A DNA stretch of 64,000 nucleotides from Liopterus haemorrhoidalis (taxonomy: Eukaryota; Arthropoda; Insecta; Coleoptera; Dytiscidae). The stretch lies in assembly GCA_963971575.1 (NCBI GenBank), contig OZ020615.1, positions 60,707,379 through 60,771,378 of the forward strand, read 5' to 3'. Under the pieces are notes generated by a model that had not been told where the DNA came from, searched no databases, and was given only the letters and a program-made list of their open reading frames with translations. The position numbers and the translations under genes are program-made. Shown here piece by piece: positions 33,492 through 44,336 of the stretch; position 1 is the first letter of the stretch, and every line of letters begins with the position of its first letter.

Positions 33492-34060
33492 CATAAAAGG
33501 TAATTGTCTGTCTGTCTATATGTTAGCTTAAAACTGGAGAACGGCCGAATCAAGACCCTGAGAGAGTTTCAATGGAGCTTAGGCCAAACAACATTTCAGG
33601 GGCCCCATATCCCCTCAGTTTATTTATATAAAATATTATTATTTTTCGGGGCGCGGGGCTCCTGAAGCCCCTGGAGCTCCGGGGCCCGGCCATATGGCCC
33701 TCCTACCCCCCTCCCCATCTGTCTGGGTCTGGCGGACTCTATTTTGATTCGGTTTTCACCAGTTTTGGAAATTTGTATGGAAAAAATTTAATTTGTGTGG
33801 TATATTTCACCACGGTATGACAAAAGGATTTTCAGCAATTAAGGAACATTTCGAAATTAATCAAAAAATTATATGTGGAGCACATTAAAATTGCTGAAAA
33901 AAGATATGTTGAAAATATATATTGATTTTTAGGGTTTAATATTGCTACAAAAATCATTCGACGAAAATTATAATTGTCAGTTGAATATCGTTGTAACCCC
34001 TAAAAATGTACGAAGAAACATTACTTCGATAGCAAAAGAATTTACTAATAAAAAACAAAA
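33492..34060. repeat. Third (CTGT)n-associated repeat with G/C-rich core
   Basis: It begins near 33502 with TGTCTGTCTGTC and then AACTGGAGAACGGCCGAATC. That is the layout of repeats A and B (CTGT tract then a conserved AT-rich block) but a different sequence. A GGGGC-rich patch lies at 33640-33730 and GTATATTTCACCACGGTATG near 33800. Boundaries are not resolved. Confidence 0.4.
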
Positions 34061-34366
34061 TCAGTTGTGGCCACCACAAGACAGACCGCCATCACAAAGT
34101 ACTTGTTTAATTTAGGCTGCCTTATCAAAAAATGTCTCAAATAAAAGTTGTTATTTATTACTTTTATACAAACTTTTGTTAAATAATTTTTTCGAAATAT
34201 TTCTTTTTGCCGAATTTGCTCTGCACGTGTACACGGACCGACAGACAGACCGACAGAATTCATGCTAAAAATAGTCAAAATGTTATGTAGGAACCTCAAT
34301 TCGTGAACATCCATCGAAATCTTGAAATGTCAAAATCGGTATGATCACAATACTTCCCTTATATAT

Positions 34367-35605
34367 AATAATAATAATATAATAATAATATTTATTGTTC
34401 AGTCGATCTTACAGCTGTAGACATAGAACAAGTCAATACAATACAATACAGTCAGTGCAATATTTAAATTAGATGTATAAAAACATGCATAAGAACTTAT
34501 AAAATAAAATGAAGAATACATTTTTCTTATATTTTAAGGGTTTTTAATGATGCAGATATTAGTTGGGGAACATTCAGTGTTAACTAAGGTTCGCTAATCT
34601 CATAGTAGCATTTTTCCATTAAAAATTGTTTTAGTTTAATTTTAAAATTGATGAGAGTTGATATTTTTTTATGGTTTCAGGGAGCTTATTAAATAGTTTT
34701 ATGGCCATATAGTCCGGACTCTTCTCGTACAGACTTAATCTGTGACGAGGAACAGTCAATAATGTGTGGCCATGTCTCGTTTTATATCCATTATTGTGCC
34801 CTAATAGATTAAAGTGGCTTTGTTTTTAAAAGCATATAATAACGTTTCATATATATAAACGCATGGTAGTGGGAGTATTTCTAAGTCTTTAAATATGGGT
34901 TTACAAGAAGTTCTTTGTGGTTTACCCTTTAAAATGCGAACTGCGAACTTTTGCAACTTGAATATACGTGTAGCATCCGAGGAGATGTCCCAAGCAAATG
35001 ATGCCGTACGAGAGAATCGAATGTATATTTGAAAAATAATATATTTTACCGGTGTTTCCGTAATGTTTACTAGTTTTCTAAAACAGAAACATGCTTTTGA
35101 AATTGATGTGCTTATCATATCTATGTGATAATTCCATTTTAATTTGTTGTCAATGATAATACCTAAGAACTTTGTGTGATTGACATTTTCAAGCTGTGGG
35201 ACAATGTTGTTCGATATGTTAGTTGTTTCTACTTCATCAGTATTAAGTGTCATTATTTTAGTTTTAGAAGCATTTAGTAGTAAATTATTCTGTGTGAACC
35301 AGTTGTTCATGTACGTTATATTAATATTTGTTTTTGTTATAATATTGTCGATAGATGTATCGTTTTGCAGACAAGAAGTGTCATCTGCAAATTGAATTAC
35401 AACACCATTATCGATGCCATTCGGAAAGTCATTCACATATAGTAAATATAATAAAGGCCCAAGAATACTTCCCTGAGGAACCGAACCTGATAATGTTTGT
35501 TTATTTGAGAATGAATCTTTTATTTGAACCACTTGTTCTCTATTTGTTAGATAAGTACAAATCCACGTATGAGCAGGACCTCTTATACCTAGATTGTAAA
35601 TCTTA
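34367..35605 (-). mobile_element. Jockey-like LINE, 5'-truncated, with target duplication
   Basis: On the minus strand it runs from the middle of the reverse transcriptase to a tail of TTATTATTA repeats. The 8-bp sequence TTATATAT flanks it at 34359-34366 and 35606-35613, inside repeat A. This fixes both borders at base resolution: 1,239 bp. Confidence 0.9.
34620..35605 (-). pseudogene. Jockey-like reverse transcriptase, 5'-truncated
   Basis: It reads KIYNLGIRGPAHTWICTYL, then SGSVPQGSILGPLLYLLYVN and QFADDTSCLQN with the FADD polymerase site. Further on are LLNASKTKIM, KFLGIIIDNKLKWNYHI, LQKFAVRILKG and LPLPCVYIYETLLY. A stop at 34801 is followed in another frame by NGYKTRHGHTLLTVPRHRLS and IKLFNKLPETIK, the normal C-terminal continuation. 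So one frameshift separates the frame from its C-terminus. The residues upstream of KIYN that appear open (LLPTANIYN) come from flanking repeat A, not from the element. Confidence 0.85.
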
Positions 35606-35637
35606 TTATATATGTTGGCGGTCGGTAATAAGACCTG

Positions 35638-36718
35638 GTCTAAAACGGTCAAGACTGGTAGCGAAACAGCGGGTTAACCTCTAGTTACAAATAAATCTAA
35701 TAGGTGTGATGGAGATGACCAGTACGCATTTAGAAGCCGCTAACAAAAATTCATTCAGGAGTAGAGAACGGTATTTCTATTTCTAAATAAATTATTTATT
35801 AAACCTGAACTCGAACATAAAAAAAAATAGGTTATTATCCTTAAAAAAATTCTGTTATTGAACCTGAACCTGAAATAGAACTGGAATTAACATATTGAAC
35901 CTGAAACCGAACCTGAACCTAAATAAATTCAGCTTCAGGATATCATCAACCCCTGATATCATCAACAAATCCCATTGAATAGTAAAAACATGTTTAATAA
36001 TATTTCCATCTATAACATTAATTTTTTATATTTACGGTCAATTATATTAATGATATTTGTTATTCATAATAAAAATAAATTCAAGCACATGAATACAACA
36101 ATCAGATATAATTTTGGAGAGATACGTATTAACTCAAGCACAAAATCATGTAAATAAAATTCTTAATATTCACAATTTATCAAAATATCCATTAGCCAAC
36201 TCTAACATATCTATCAACAAAACATTTACACCATAAAAAATCAACACAAAAAACGACATTTGCAAAATACAACAAATGCAACCACGCGTACACATAAAAA
36301 TTCGTAACATACGTCAAAGAAAATATATTTTTAATGTTTATTAACCGTGAAAAGCATCACAAATATAACAAATGATGTTCCTCCTAATTTGCAAGTTTTT
36401 TTCCGATCTGAAATGGCGAGGAGAAAAGAGAAAGCGGTTAGTATTTCAAGCGTGCGAATGTTACTGGCCAATCCTATTGGGTATTGGCAGGGGATCGGGA
36501 TGTTTTTTTCAGTAAGGGCGGCCGGGATTGGACCATAGGGGATGGGGCTTGATGACTGCTATGGCTTTAAAAGGAATTCAACCATCCCTAGGGTAAGCTG
36601 GACGGTGGACCAAGTATTTTTTCGGGGTTAGATTAATAAGAAAAAATGTTACGTAATACTGTGCGTATATTTTTAATTATTTTTATCGTAATTAATACTC
36701 TCTCCGTCCGAAAATATG
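35638..36718. other. No gene; short GAACCT-rich patch
   Basis: 35800-35940 contains several irregular GAACCTGAACCT words. It is not the insect telomere unit TTAGG. The remainder is AT-rich without recognised features. Confidence 0.4.
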
Positions 36719-36726
36719 GTATACAG

Positions 36727-37070
36727 CAGCGGTTCCCAAACTTTTTTGTGCGCGACCCGGTACAAGGTTTTAAAATTTTTCGCGACCCACCTTATGAAAA
36801 AAAACCTTTATTTACAGAACAAATTTTATTTTAAAGCAGTAGCTTTATAGTAATAAAGAGTATAGTATAGTAATAAAGAGTATAGTATAGTAATAAAGAA
36901 TATAGTATAGTAATAAAGAGCAAAAATAAACACTATTATAGTGATTAACTGACGTAAAAAAATAATATGTACAAAAAAATCTTTTTTTGTTTTTACAATT
37001 TTTTTCGCGACCCGGCAAAATTTTTCTGCGACCCGATGCCGGGTCGCGACCCACACTTTGGGAAACGCTG
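36727..37070. mobile_element. hAT MITE, 344 bp
   Basis: The ends are CAGCGGTTCCCAAAC and TTTGGGAAACGCTG. A perfect 8-bp duplication GTATACAG lies at 36719-36726 and 37071-37078. 'GCGACCC' repeats lie inside both ends, and the middle is AT-rich with a TAGTAATAAAGAG tandem at 36848-36920. Confidence 0.95.
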
Positions 37071-37078
37071 GTATACAG

Positions 37079-37560
37079 TAATAATAATAATAATAATAAT
37101 AATTTTATTTAGTGCTTATACAAGTTTTACGCTTTTACACCAGTCAATGATTATCTTACATAATTATTAGAAATATAAATTTGAAATATAAATTATAAAA
37201 TTAATACAATTGTCAGATGGGGTGATTAAACAGAGAAGGAAATTTTTTTGTATTTGCTGAAATCAATGCTGTAGTACTCATCAGTGCAGTACAGACAGTT
37301 TTCAAGAAGGACCTCTCTTAGTTTTTTCCTGAAGGTCCTGTTATTAACATTTCTGACAGCAGAAGGCAAATAATTGAAAAAACATGCAGCCGAGTAAAGA
37401 CCGTTTTTTGACTTCTCAAGTATTATTTTAGAACATTATAAGAATGACTTGAAGAAACGGTGACAAACTGAGCTGCATTTTCTTTAACATACACCAGGCA
37501 GATATATACAAATAGGCTGTACACTGACATAATTCTACATTTTTTAAAAAGTTCCCAGCA
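37079..37560 (-). pseudogene. LINE reverse transcriptase C-terminal fragment with tail
   Basis: The minus strand reads FFNYLPSAVRNVNNRTFRKK, then LREVLLENCLYCTDEYYS, a LINE ORF2 C-terminal block (NxLP..V....FKxxLRxxLL). It ends in a (TTA)n tail at 37079-37103. The polymerase core is absent. The hAT MITE sits directly against the tail. Confidence 0.65.
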
Positions 37561-37567
37561 GTGGAAA

Positions 37568-38189
37568 AAGGATTTTTATGAAACTTCATATTTAACGAGT
37601 TGATCAACTTTTGGAAAATATCGGTTAACTAGAAATGGGAGTTTACTCGTGTGGGTTTTAAGATTTTTGCGAATATTTCACAACAGAGAAATATTTCAAA
37701 AAAAAAAAAATAATAATAAAAGTTTCTATAAAAGCAACAATACCTTTACTCTATCTCAAAAAGACTGATAGTAATAAATCATTTTGTCAGGCAGTTACCA
37801 GTGGCGTGCACATTTTAAACACGTTTAAATTGGTTTTGTGTATTTCTATATTACTATTTATCATTTTATTAAACGCACCCCTGTGACCATATTTTTCCTC
37901 AAAATTTTAGGGTCAAATTTTTATGATCTATTGTATTTAACATCTAGTTCGTATTCCCATATAATATGTGCGGCACACTCGGTTGTTTTTAACAATATTT
38001 CGTTTCGAACTATTCATATTTTGTCGCTTTTGTTTTGCCGCTTCTGTGTGAAAAAACAATAACTTTTTACAAATAATAAATTTTATTACTATCAGTCTTT
38101 CCGAGATAGAGTATAACAACTTTTATTGGAGAAATGTTTTGATAAATCAGCATAAATTAAACAAGTATTTTGTGATGGCGGTCGGTCCT
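37568..38189 (+). repeat. Repeat A, copy 5, left-truncated and interrupted
   Basis: It starts inside the unit (AAGGATTTTTATGAAACTTC), is interrupted by the MITE at 37749-38111, and ends at GATGGCGGTCGGTCC. Confidence 0.75.
37749..38111. mobile_element. Tc1/mariner-type MITE, 363 bp
   Basis: The inverted ends are CTCTATCTCAAAAAGACTGA and, reversed, CTCTATCTCGGAAAGACTGA, extended by TAGTAATAAA. They are flanked by TA at 37747-37748 and 38112-38113. A CAGTGGCGTGCAC motif near 37799 may be the end of another hAT element nested inside. Confidence 0.8.
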
Positions 38190-38247
38190 TTATATACACG
38201 GCGTGCAATATGAGCAGCTTTAAGTATTTACAGTTGGACATACAATG

Positions 38248-38559
38248 CAGTGGCGCACCGGGGGGGGGGCGTTGGCCCGAGCCCCCTCCAAGAAGGATGG
38301 AAATACCAATTTTTTAATTTTTTTTAGTATTATGATCTTACGAAAATATATAGATATGGATTTAAAAGTAGAGATGAGGACCTTTTTTTTGCTCATCACT
38401 TGTATTTTACTAGTGAGGACCTTTTTTTTTGCTCATCACTTGTATTTCACAAGTGAGGACCTTTTTGTTTTTTTGTCATCGAAACGAGGAGCTTTTTTTA
38501 TATCTTCACTTTTTTTTGTCTACTGCCCCCCCCAAGAAAAATTCCTGCGTACACCACTG
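38248..38559. mobile_element. hAT MITE, 312 bp, carrying the minisatellite
   Basis: The ends are CAGTGGCGCACC, followed by a G run, and GCGTACACCACTG. A perfect 8-bp duplication ATACAATG lies at 38240-38247 and 38560-38567. The interior has three units of the GTGAGGACCTTTTTTT minisatellite at about 38374-38500. Confidence 0.9.
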
Positions 38560-38567
38560 ATACAATG

Positions 38568-39600
38568 CATTTATTATTTGATTGTAGATAAACAAATTTA
38601 TTATCTATAGTCGGTTTTTTTTAGTTTAACCGGAACTAGATAGCGGTTGATTGAATCTTTTGATCATTTTGTTATGTAAAAGCCAACTTCAACTATTAAA
38701 AAATTAGCTTATAACAACTTAAGAAAATTCAAATTATATTTGGTTTCATATTTGGTTCCAATCGTTTATAATTGTAATTAAATAAATTTTAATAAAGATG
38801 TTAAAAATACAATTCCTGTTTTTAAATAAAGAATTTTTTATTTCTTCAAAAAATAAAATTTATTTTTAAAAATGAAACCGTTAATTTGCAAATAATAGAA
38901 ATACAAACAATGACTAATTAATGTGGGAATTTAAAATGAAAGCCATTTTATACAAAATCAGTATATTTTTATAGAATAAACAAAACCAGTAAAACCATGT
39001 TTTAATTATAAAAAAGAACCCCATGACAAATTTCATTAATAACAATTCAAATTCTTTTCACACATCTTATATTATTTTAATTAAATAAATTATAAAGTAA
39101 ACAATACATTCTATAATTTAAATTCAAAATTACACTTCCCATGTTAAAATAACTAGATGCTATTAATCTTTTATATAGTAACAAGTTAATTTTTGCTAAT
39201 TTTAATCTTTTGTTAAATCTGCATAATTTGTCTGGTGGTGATTAAATGATTTTAATCATAAATATTTATGGGGATACGTTGCGCATGCACTGAATCGAAA
39301 GGTGTGAACTTGGATGCATTTCTTAACGCAATCTAGTTTGCATTGGAAAATTATTTTTCTCTCTTACAATAATGTGAAAATATTTTACATACATTATATG
39401 TTATTAAATGTATTGTATTAATACTTATTAGAATAAATCACTTTATAATTCAACCATAGATCATCCACCTGGGCGTTAGAAGTGAGTAGAAAACATTCTA
39501 GTAACTAGGTTATTAACCGTCAACAATGACGGATTTATAATACAAAAAATTCAATTGTTTGTATGTGTATTTGGTTTTATTTTTTAACGTATCTTAATTT
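38568..39600. other. No gene recognised
   Basis: Very AT-rich, nothing recognised. Confidence 0.4.
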
Positions 39601-39608
39601 CATCGCTG

Positions 39609-39815
39609 GTCAGCGAATCACGGGACAGGATATCACCAGTTAGCCAATCACGGGAGAGGGTGTCACCTGTCAGCCAATCAAGAGACAGGGTGTCCCCAAT
39701 GTGTAATTATATTCGTAGATTCTTAGAGAATAAATCTGCAAAATACCTGTCAATCAAGAGACCTCAAGAGTCCCCAGTTAGCCAATCACGAGAACCTTAG
39801 GAAAAATGACGTCAC
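39609..39815 (+). promoter_or_regulatory. CCAAT-box array with a CRE palindrome
   Basis: TAGCCAATCA (39641) and CAGCCAATCA (39671) are preceded by a mutated box CAGCGAATCA (39611). They are spaced exactly 30 bases apart within a tandem unit ending GGGACAGGGTGTCACC. A further TAGCCAATCA lies at 39779 and TGACGTCA at 39807-39814. CCAAT is the NF-Y site and TGACGTCA the CREB/ATF site, which often occur together in promoters. No downstream gene was found, so this may equally be a tandem repeat with chance motifs. Confidence 0.4.
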
Positions 39816-40729
39816 AATGTTATCCAGATCACAAACACACACTAGCTAATTATATATCTACGATAATTATAAGTGGTATTTACTAGGCATGTCCACAAAG
39901 TAAGATTACTCAATTTTAAAAAATTCAAAAAATCAATTTATTTGAAAAAATTACTTTAGGTACGAGGGTTAGCTTTTACGTTTTTACAAACGACCACTAG
40001 ATGGCAATATTGAAATGTGTCATTACTATATTCGTAAAATTTGACATTTCTTATTGTGAAATCAGTGGCAGCTTATAAATTTACCGAGTAGTTTATGTGA
40101 GCGTTTAAAAAACAAGTTTGTGAATGAATGGATATTACTCGTGAAGGTTTTCGTTGGATAATTTTTTACGATTTTAGTAAACTTCGTTTAACTTTTGTTA
40201 ATGAAGCACCATCAGAAAAGATTGCTTACAATTGGTTTGCAGAATTTTGTCGTAGTCGTGCGTCAGTGATAAATTTCGTGAAGGTCGACCAAAATCGGTT
40301 GTGATTCAAAAAAACGTCGATGCTGTGCGCAAAATGATTGAAGAAGATCGTGTGACTTACCGTGAAATAGAGGCATCCTTTGGCATATCGCAGACTGCAA
40401 GACATTCAATTTTGCATGAACGTTTAGCTATGAAAAAAATCTGTTCCCAATGGATTCCACATAATTTGACCGAAGCTCAAAAAAAGACTCGTGTTGAGTG
40501 GTGTAAGGGAATGCTAAAAAAATTCAACCTAGGCACTGCAAAATACCACCTCGTTCCAGGTGATGAAACTTGGATTTATTCATATGAACCGGAATCTAAG
40601 CAACAATCCACTGTTTGGGTCTTCCAAGATGAACTGAAACCCGCAAAAGTTGTTGCTCGAAACACTTCCAAGAAAATGATTGCTTGTTTCTTCGGTGGTA
40701 CTGGACATGTCAGAACCATTCCTTTAGAG

Positions 40730-41044
40730 CAGCGGTCGGGGAACCGGGGTAAATTACCCCAAATGGGGTAAAAACGAAATTTTTGGAGGTAATAAGGAAA
40801 TTTTTCCAATTTGCTATTTTATAAACGTGTTAGTAGCGCACTAAGGAAAAGGGCGCTGAGGGGCTTGACTAAGAGGCGCCATTGCGAAGGTGAGGACCTT
40901 TTTTTGCTCATCATTTAGATTTTAGGAGGTGAGGACCTTTTTTTTTGCTCGTCACTTAAATATTTTTTTTACAAGCCAATGGGGTAACGTCGGTGTAAAG
41001 AAATATATCTTTGGGCAATGGGTAAAAATGTTCCCCGACCCCTG
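40730..41044. mobile_element. hAT MITE, 315 bp, inside the mariner
   Basis: The ends CAGCGGTCGGGGAACC and GTTCCCCGACCCCTG are flanked by perfect 8-bp CTTTAGAG at 40722-40729 and 41045-41052, with TA central. It holds two units of the shared minisatellite (about 40889-40970). Confidence 0.95.
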
Positions 41045-41373
41045 CTTTAGAGGATCGGAGAACAGTTAATGCTGAATGGTATACAACAATTTTTTGCCAG
41101 AAGGCATCGACAAAATCAGGAAAAACAACCAAAATCGTCGAATCATTCTTTATCATAACAATGCAAGCTCCCACACAGCACGTCAAACAATTTATTATTT
41201 GAAGGAGAAAAACATCGAATTATTATCTCATTGCCTGTGTTCATCTGATTTTTCCCATAACAACTTTTTTTTTGTTCCCCAATGTCAAACAAAAAATGCG
41301 TAGACAACGATTTTCATCAATTCAAGAATCTGTTGAAGCCTTCGAAAACCATGTTTTTGAGATTCAACTTCAG

Positions 41374-42467
41374 AATACAAAACGTCGGAATACAAAATAT
41401 ACACAGATGCATCGAAGAATGAAACAAGTGTAGGCTGCGCATTCTATGATCCGCAGTCAGATCATTCAGCTTTGTTTAAACTTCCAAACCAAACGTCCAT
41501 TTTTACAGCCGAGGTGGTAGCCATACAGAAAGCCGTGGAGTTCTTCCGTGAAATACAACAAAAAAACATATCTATCATATCTGACTCCCAAAGTGCTATT
41601 AAAGGGATACATATGCCTATGGATAAAAATAACAAATTTCTCTATGACAAACTCCAAACTGTATACGAACTTGCGATAAAACAACAAATCATATTCCATT
41701 GGACAAAAGAAAATAGTGGTACTCTAGGAAATGAAACAGCGGATAAATTAGCGAAAGAAGCCACCAACAAGGGTACTCCACTGGATATATCTCTCCCCCC
41801 AAGCGATATAAAAACAATTCTCAAAAAAAGAACAGAAAACATATGGCAAAGAGAATACACTGCAATGAGTTTGACTGTAGGAAAAAGATATGCCGAGATT
41901 CAGCCGGTGATAAGAAAACCTTGGTTTTTTTATTACAACTGGAAAAGAGGTGAGATAATTAAAATCGTACGACTAAGAAATAATCATGGGTGTTACCCCA
42001 GTTAGCCAATCACGTGATTATACAAGATGGGCATAATTGAGTCGCCAGTATGCGACTGTGACTATGAGTCTGATGCAACTATGGAACACATCATATTTAA
42101 CTGCCTACACTTCACGGACGAAAGACGCGACTACATACAGTAATTATCAATAAACAGAATTAACGTTCCTACAACAATGACGGAGTTATGCAGAAACGAA
42201 AAAATTTACAAATACGTAATACAATTTCTCAACAACATAAAGCTAGACATTTAAAACTGTTCTTCGAATTAACTGTACATCTCTACTGTCTTCCCTTCCG
42301 ATGGTCTGATTCCAGTTTGTATAAATCCCGCAGAGACGGACCCCTCTGCACTATACGTTCCTTCTTGTGTACTTGTGTTATCCTCAGTTAGGAAATATTG
42401 AACAAATACCATGTCTGGCTCATTGTTCTAGTTAACAAAGGCCGTTAATAAAATTTAAAAAAAATAA
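41374..42467 (+). mobile_element. I/R1-group-like LINE with RNase H, 5'-truncated, inside the mariner
   Basis: The 8-bp sequence AACTTCAG flanks it at 41366-41373 and 42468-42475, splitting the mariner transposase between FEIQ and TSEWK. It ends in an A-rich tail (AAAATTTAAAAAAAATA). The borders are therefore exact: 1,094 bp. Confidence 0.9.
41383..42255 (+). pseudogene. LINE RNase H domain and CCHC tail
   Basis: It reads KIYTDASKNETSVGCAFYD, then FTAEVVAIQKAVEFF, ISIISDSQSAIKGI and GNETADKLAKEA. These carry the four acidic residues D-E-D-D of RNase HI, the domain that removes RNA after reverse transcription in I-, R1- and LOA-type LINEs. A stop at 42003 interrupts the frame. It resumes as GIIESPVCDCDYESDATMEH and IIFNCLHF, the Cys-His knuckle that ends this protein class. 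The polymerase is missing through 5' truncation. Confidence 0.85.
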
Positions 42468-42620
42468 AACTTCAGAGTGGAAAATATGTTTCGAGAATTG
42501 GTTTGAACGCATGCAAAAGTGTATAAATCTTAAAAGCGAATATTTTGAAAAGCATTAAAACAGTTTGTTTAATTTTTTTTTTTTTCTTACTTTTTATAAA
42601 CACTTAAAAAGTAGCCCTCG

Positions 42621-43524
42621 TTTGCTTTCGAAAATATCAGAATAAAAAGAACGATTAATCCTCTAACTTTCGGATTAAATCTGGGAATAAACTAAATTCG
42701 ATATAATAAATGATTGAACTGATTAGGGAGAAGGTTACCTCAGTTCCCTTTACTAAAAATTCCTTAAAACCGCCGTTAAAATGAAGACTTTTCCCCCATT
42801 GATTGGACGCATTCATCCATTTACAGAGTGTCTTCAGTTGAGTTGCGTAGGTACGTAGATAAAACTGTGCCGCGGTAGCAATTTCACTGTAAACGATTTC
42901 TCTCTCAGCCGACTGCCTTAATTATGATTGATAAAGACTCGAAAACGGGTCAAAGAAGAACAGATAAAGAAGGGAAGTAGACAGCAATGCCTGAGGTGTC
43001 ACAACCCGATAAATTGAGATATTTCGATAGCGTCGCAAGAACTTAAGTGACTGACGCTTTCGTTTTTGATTTTTATTAGGATTTATGTAGACGGTGAAAT
43101 GACAGCAACTTTGCCTATAGATTCTGATATTTAACTTGGATGAGATTCAATCTTTGAAGGGAGAAACTTATTCATCATTATATGGTTTGGTATCAAGGGG
43201 ACGAGGATTGATCACTTAATATTTTCACGCAACTTTCTAATTCTCTCAATTAATATTTGTATCTCAGATTAATTTTTTAAACTCGCATTAGGTAAAGCAA
43301 AGTTACAGGAAATTTTTTATATCCTCCCAGCAAACATTCAACATTCAACCGAATGCCGGCAAACTGCTTTTTCTGTTGGTAAATTGCTGGCACTAAAAGT
43401 TTGTGCAACACCAGTATTAATAATATACTTCACATTTGTATTTCGCACTCCTCCTATACGAAGTACTTTACCAGCATTTTATAAGCACTCCTTACTTTTG
43501 TTAATATGTTACATTTTACTTTTG
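42621..43524. other. No gene recognised
   Basis: AT-rich sequence without recognised features. Confidence 0.4.
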
Positions 43525-43673
43525 TTTCACCATCATTGAATAAATTTATTCAACGAATAAAGTTGACAATATCATTTTATTGACAGCAACGTTAATTTCT
43601 TCATTAATAGTTTAAAACCGATGCGATATTGTCAACTTTATTTGTTAAATAAATTTATTCAACGATGGTGAAA
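43525..43673. mobile_element. Palindromic MITE, 149 bp
   Basis: Arms of 49 bases (43525-43573 and 43625-43673) begin TTTCACCATC and end GACAATATC. They pair with few mismatches around a 51-base loop. The flanks give no clear duplication, so the superfamily is not assigned. Confidence 0.75.
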
Positions 43674-44308
43674 TGGCCAAATGAGTATTTATTTTGCAAC
43701 TAACCATTAATTTATTTTAATACTGGGTAAGTATAAGGTAAATATACATATGTTACATTTGAAATACTAGAGAGTGGGTACTTATGCATGTGACCAAACT
43801 AACACACAATACACTTGTAAACACCTGCATTAACTGCATTTTAACGTGATAGATGATTATTCGAATATTTTAAAGTTAGTACATTTCTGTGACTGGTCCG
43901 TCAGAAATAAATTTTGCAACTAATGCGATTATTTTGCACTTTACTGTTGCTGGAGATATTTGAGAAATTATAGCCGTGGCCATCGAAAAAAAAAACCCTA
44001 AAAACCAGTGCTTCTCAAACAATCACTTATCATTTACGTTACAGCAAAAAAAAACACATTACAAAAACGGTAAAAGTAACTTTTAGCTGCTTATACTACG
44101 CCCTGAGTTTGCAATTTTGTTTTGTTTGCACTGTTTCCATGTTTCAATTCACTTTAAAATGCAATTTATTTTTAGGTGGTTTATAAAAAAAATAAAAAGT
44201 TATCAATAATAATCTAAGATAGTGCTTTTAAGGTGAATCAGTGTCCCTGGCCCTGCACAGAACAGTATGCGTATTATAGGCAGCTAAAGTTAAGTTTAGG
44301 CGGTTAAA
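43674..44308. other. Possible Helitron body and a hAT-like left end
   Basis: CAGTGCTTCTCAAACA at about 44006 resembles the hAT left ends here. The Helitron-like 3' end below lies about 300 bases on, but its 5' end was not found. Confidence 0.3.
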
Positions 44309-44336
44309 CCGTACGAAGTACGGGTACTCCAGCTAG
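44309..44336 (+). mobile_element. Helitron-like 3' terminus
   Basis: A 6-bp hairpin CCGTAC-GAA-GTACGG is followed after 9 bases by CTAG and then T. Helitrons end with a hairpin about 10 bases upstream of CTRR and insert between A and T. A diverged copy of the same block ends at 48571. No Rep/helicase gene is present. Confidence 0.55.

Larger units (their letters stand above)
34061..35637 (-). repeat. Repeat A, copy 4, split by a LINE
   Basis: The 34061-34366 part runs from ATCAGTTGTGGCCACCACAA through a short CTGT tract to ATACTTCCCTTATATAT. The 35606-35637 part supplies TTATATATGTTGGCGGTCGG. Together they make one unit interrupted at its TATATA stretch. Confidence 0.85.
40128..42558 (+). 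pseudogene. mariner transposase, near full length but interrupted and dead
   Basis: It starts MDITREGFRWIIFYDFSKL. A frameshift near 40265 leads into SDKFREGRPKSVV and the frame is open from 40301. The HWIPHNL-type block reads QWIPHNLTEAQKK. The first catalytic aspartate is in PGDETWIYSY. After the hAT insertion the second-aspartate block reads YHNNASSHTARQ (D to N) and the third reads SHNNFFF where NDFF is expected (D to N). After the LINE it resumes SEWKICFENWFERMQKCINL and ends SEYFEKH. Mariner transposases move the element at TA sites, and with two of three catalytic residues changed this one could not. It is the best reference here for the deleted copy at 12990-13707. Confidence 0.9.
39963..42620 (+). 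mobile_element. mariner with two nested insertions
   Basis: The left end GAGGGTTAGCTTTTACG follows TACGA..., and the right end, reversed, is CGAGGGCTACTTTTTAAG. TA is kept at 39961-39962 on the left and mutated on the right. Removing the hAT MITE (40730-41044 plus one duplication) and the LINE (41374-42467 plus one duplication) leaves about 1.24 kb, the normal size of a mariner. Confidence 0.9.

Noticed and set aside
35800..35940. GAACCT-rich patch as an interstitial telomere
   Set aside because: The unit is irregular and is not the TTAGG/CCTAA repeat expected for insects.
36700..36726. CTCTCTCCGTCCGAAAATA resembling a plant Stowaway MITE end
   Set aside because: No matching right end or TA-flanked partner was found, and a hAT MITE follows at once.
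41996..42015. CCAGTTAGCCAATCACG inside the RNase H LINE, like the CCAAT array at 39641
   Set aside because: The LINE class often has a PSHLA-like codon run here, so the match is probably chance similarity within coding sequence.
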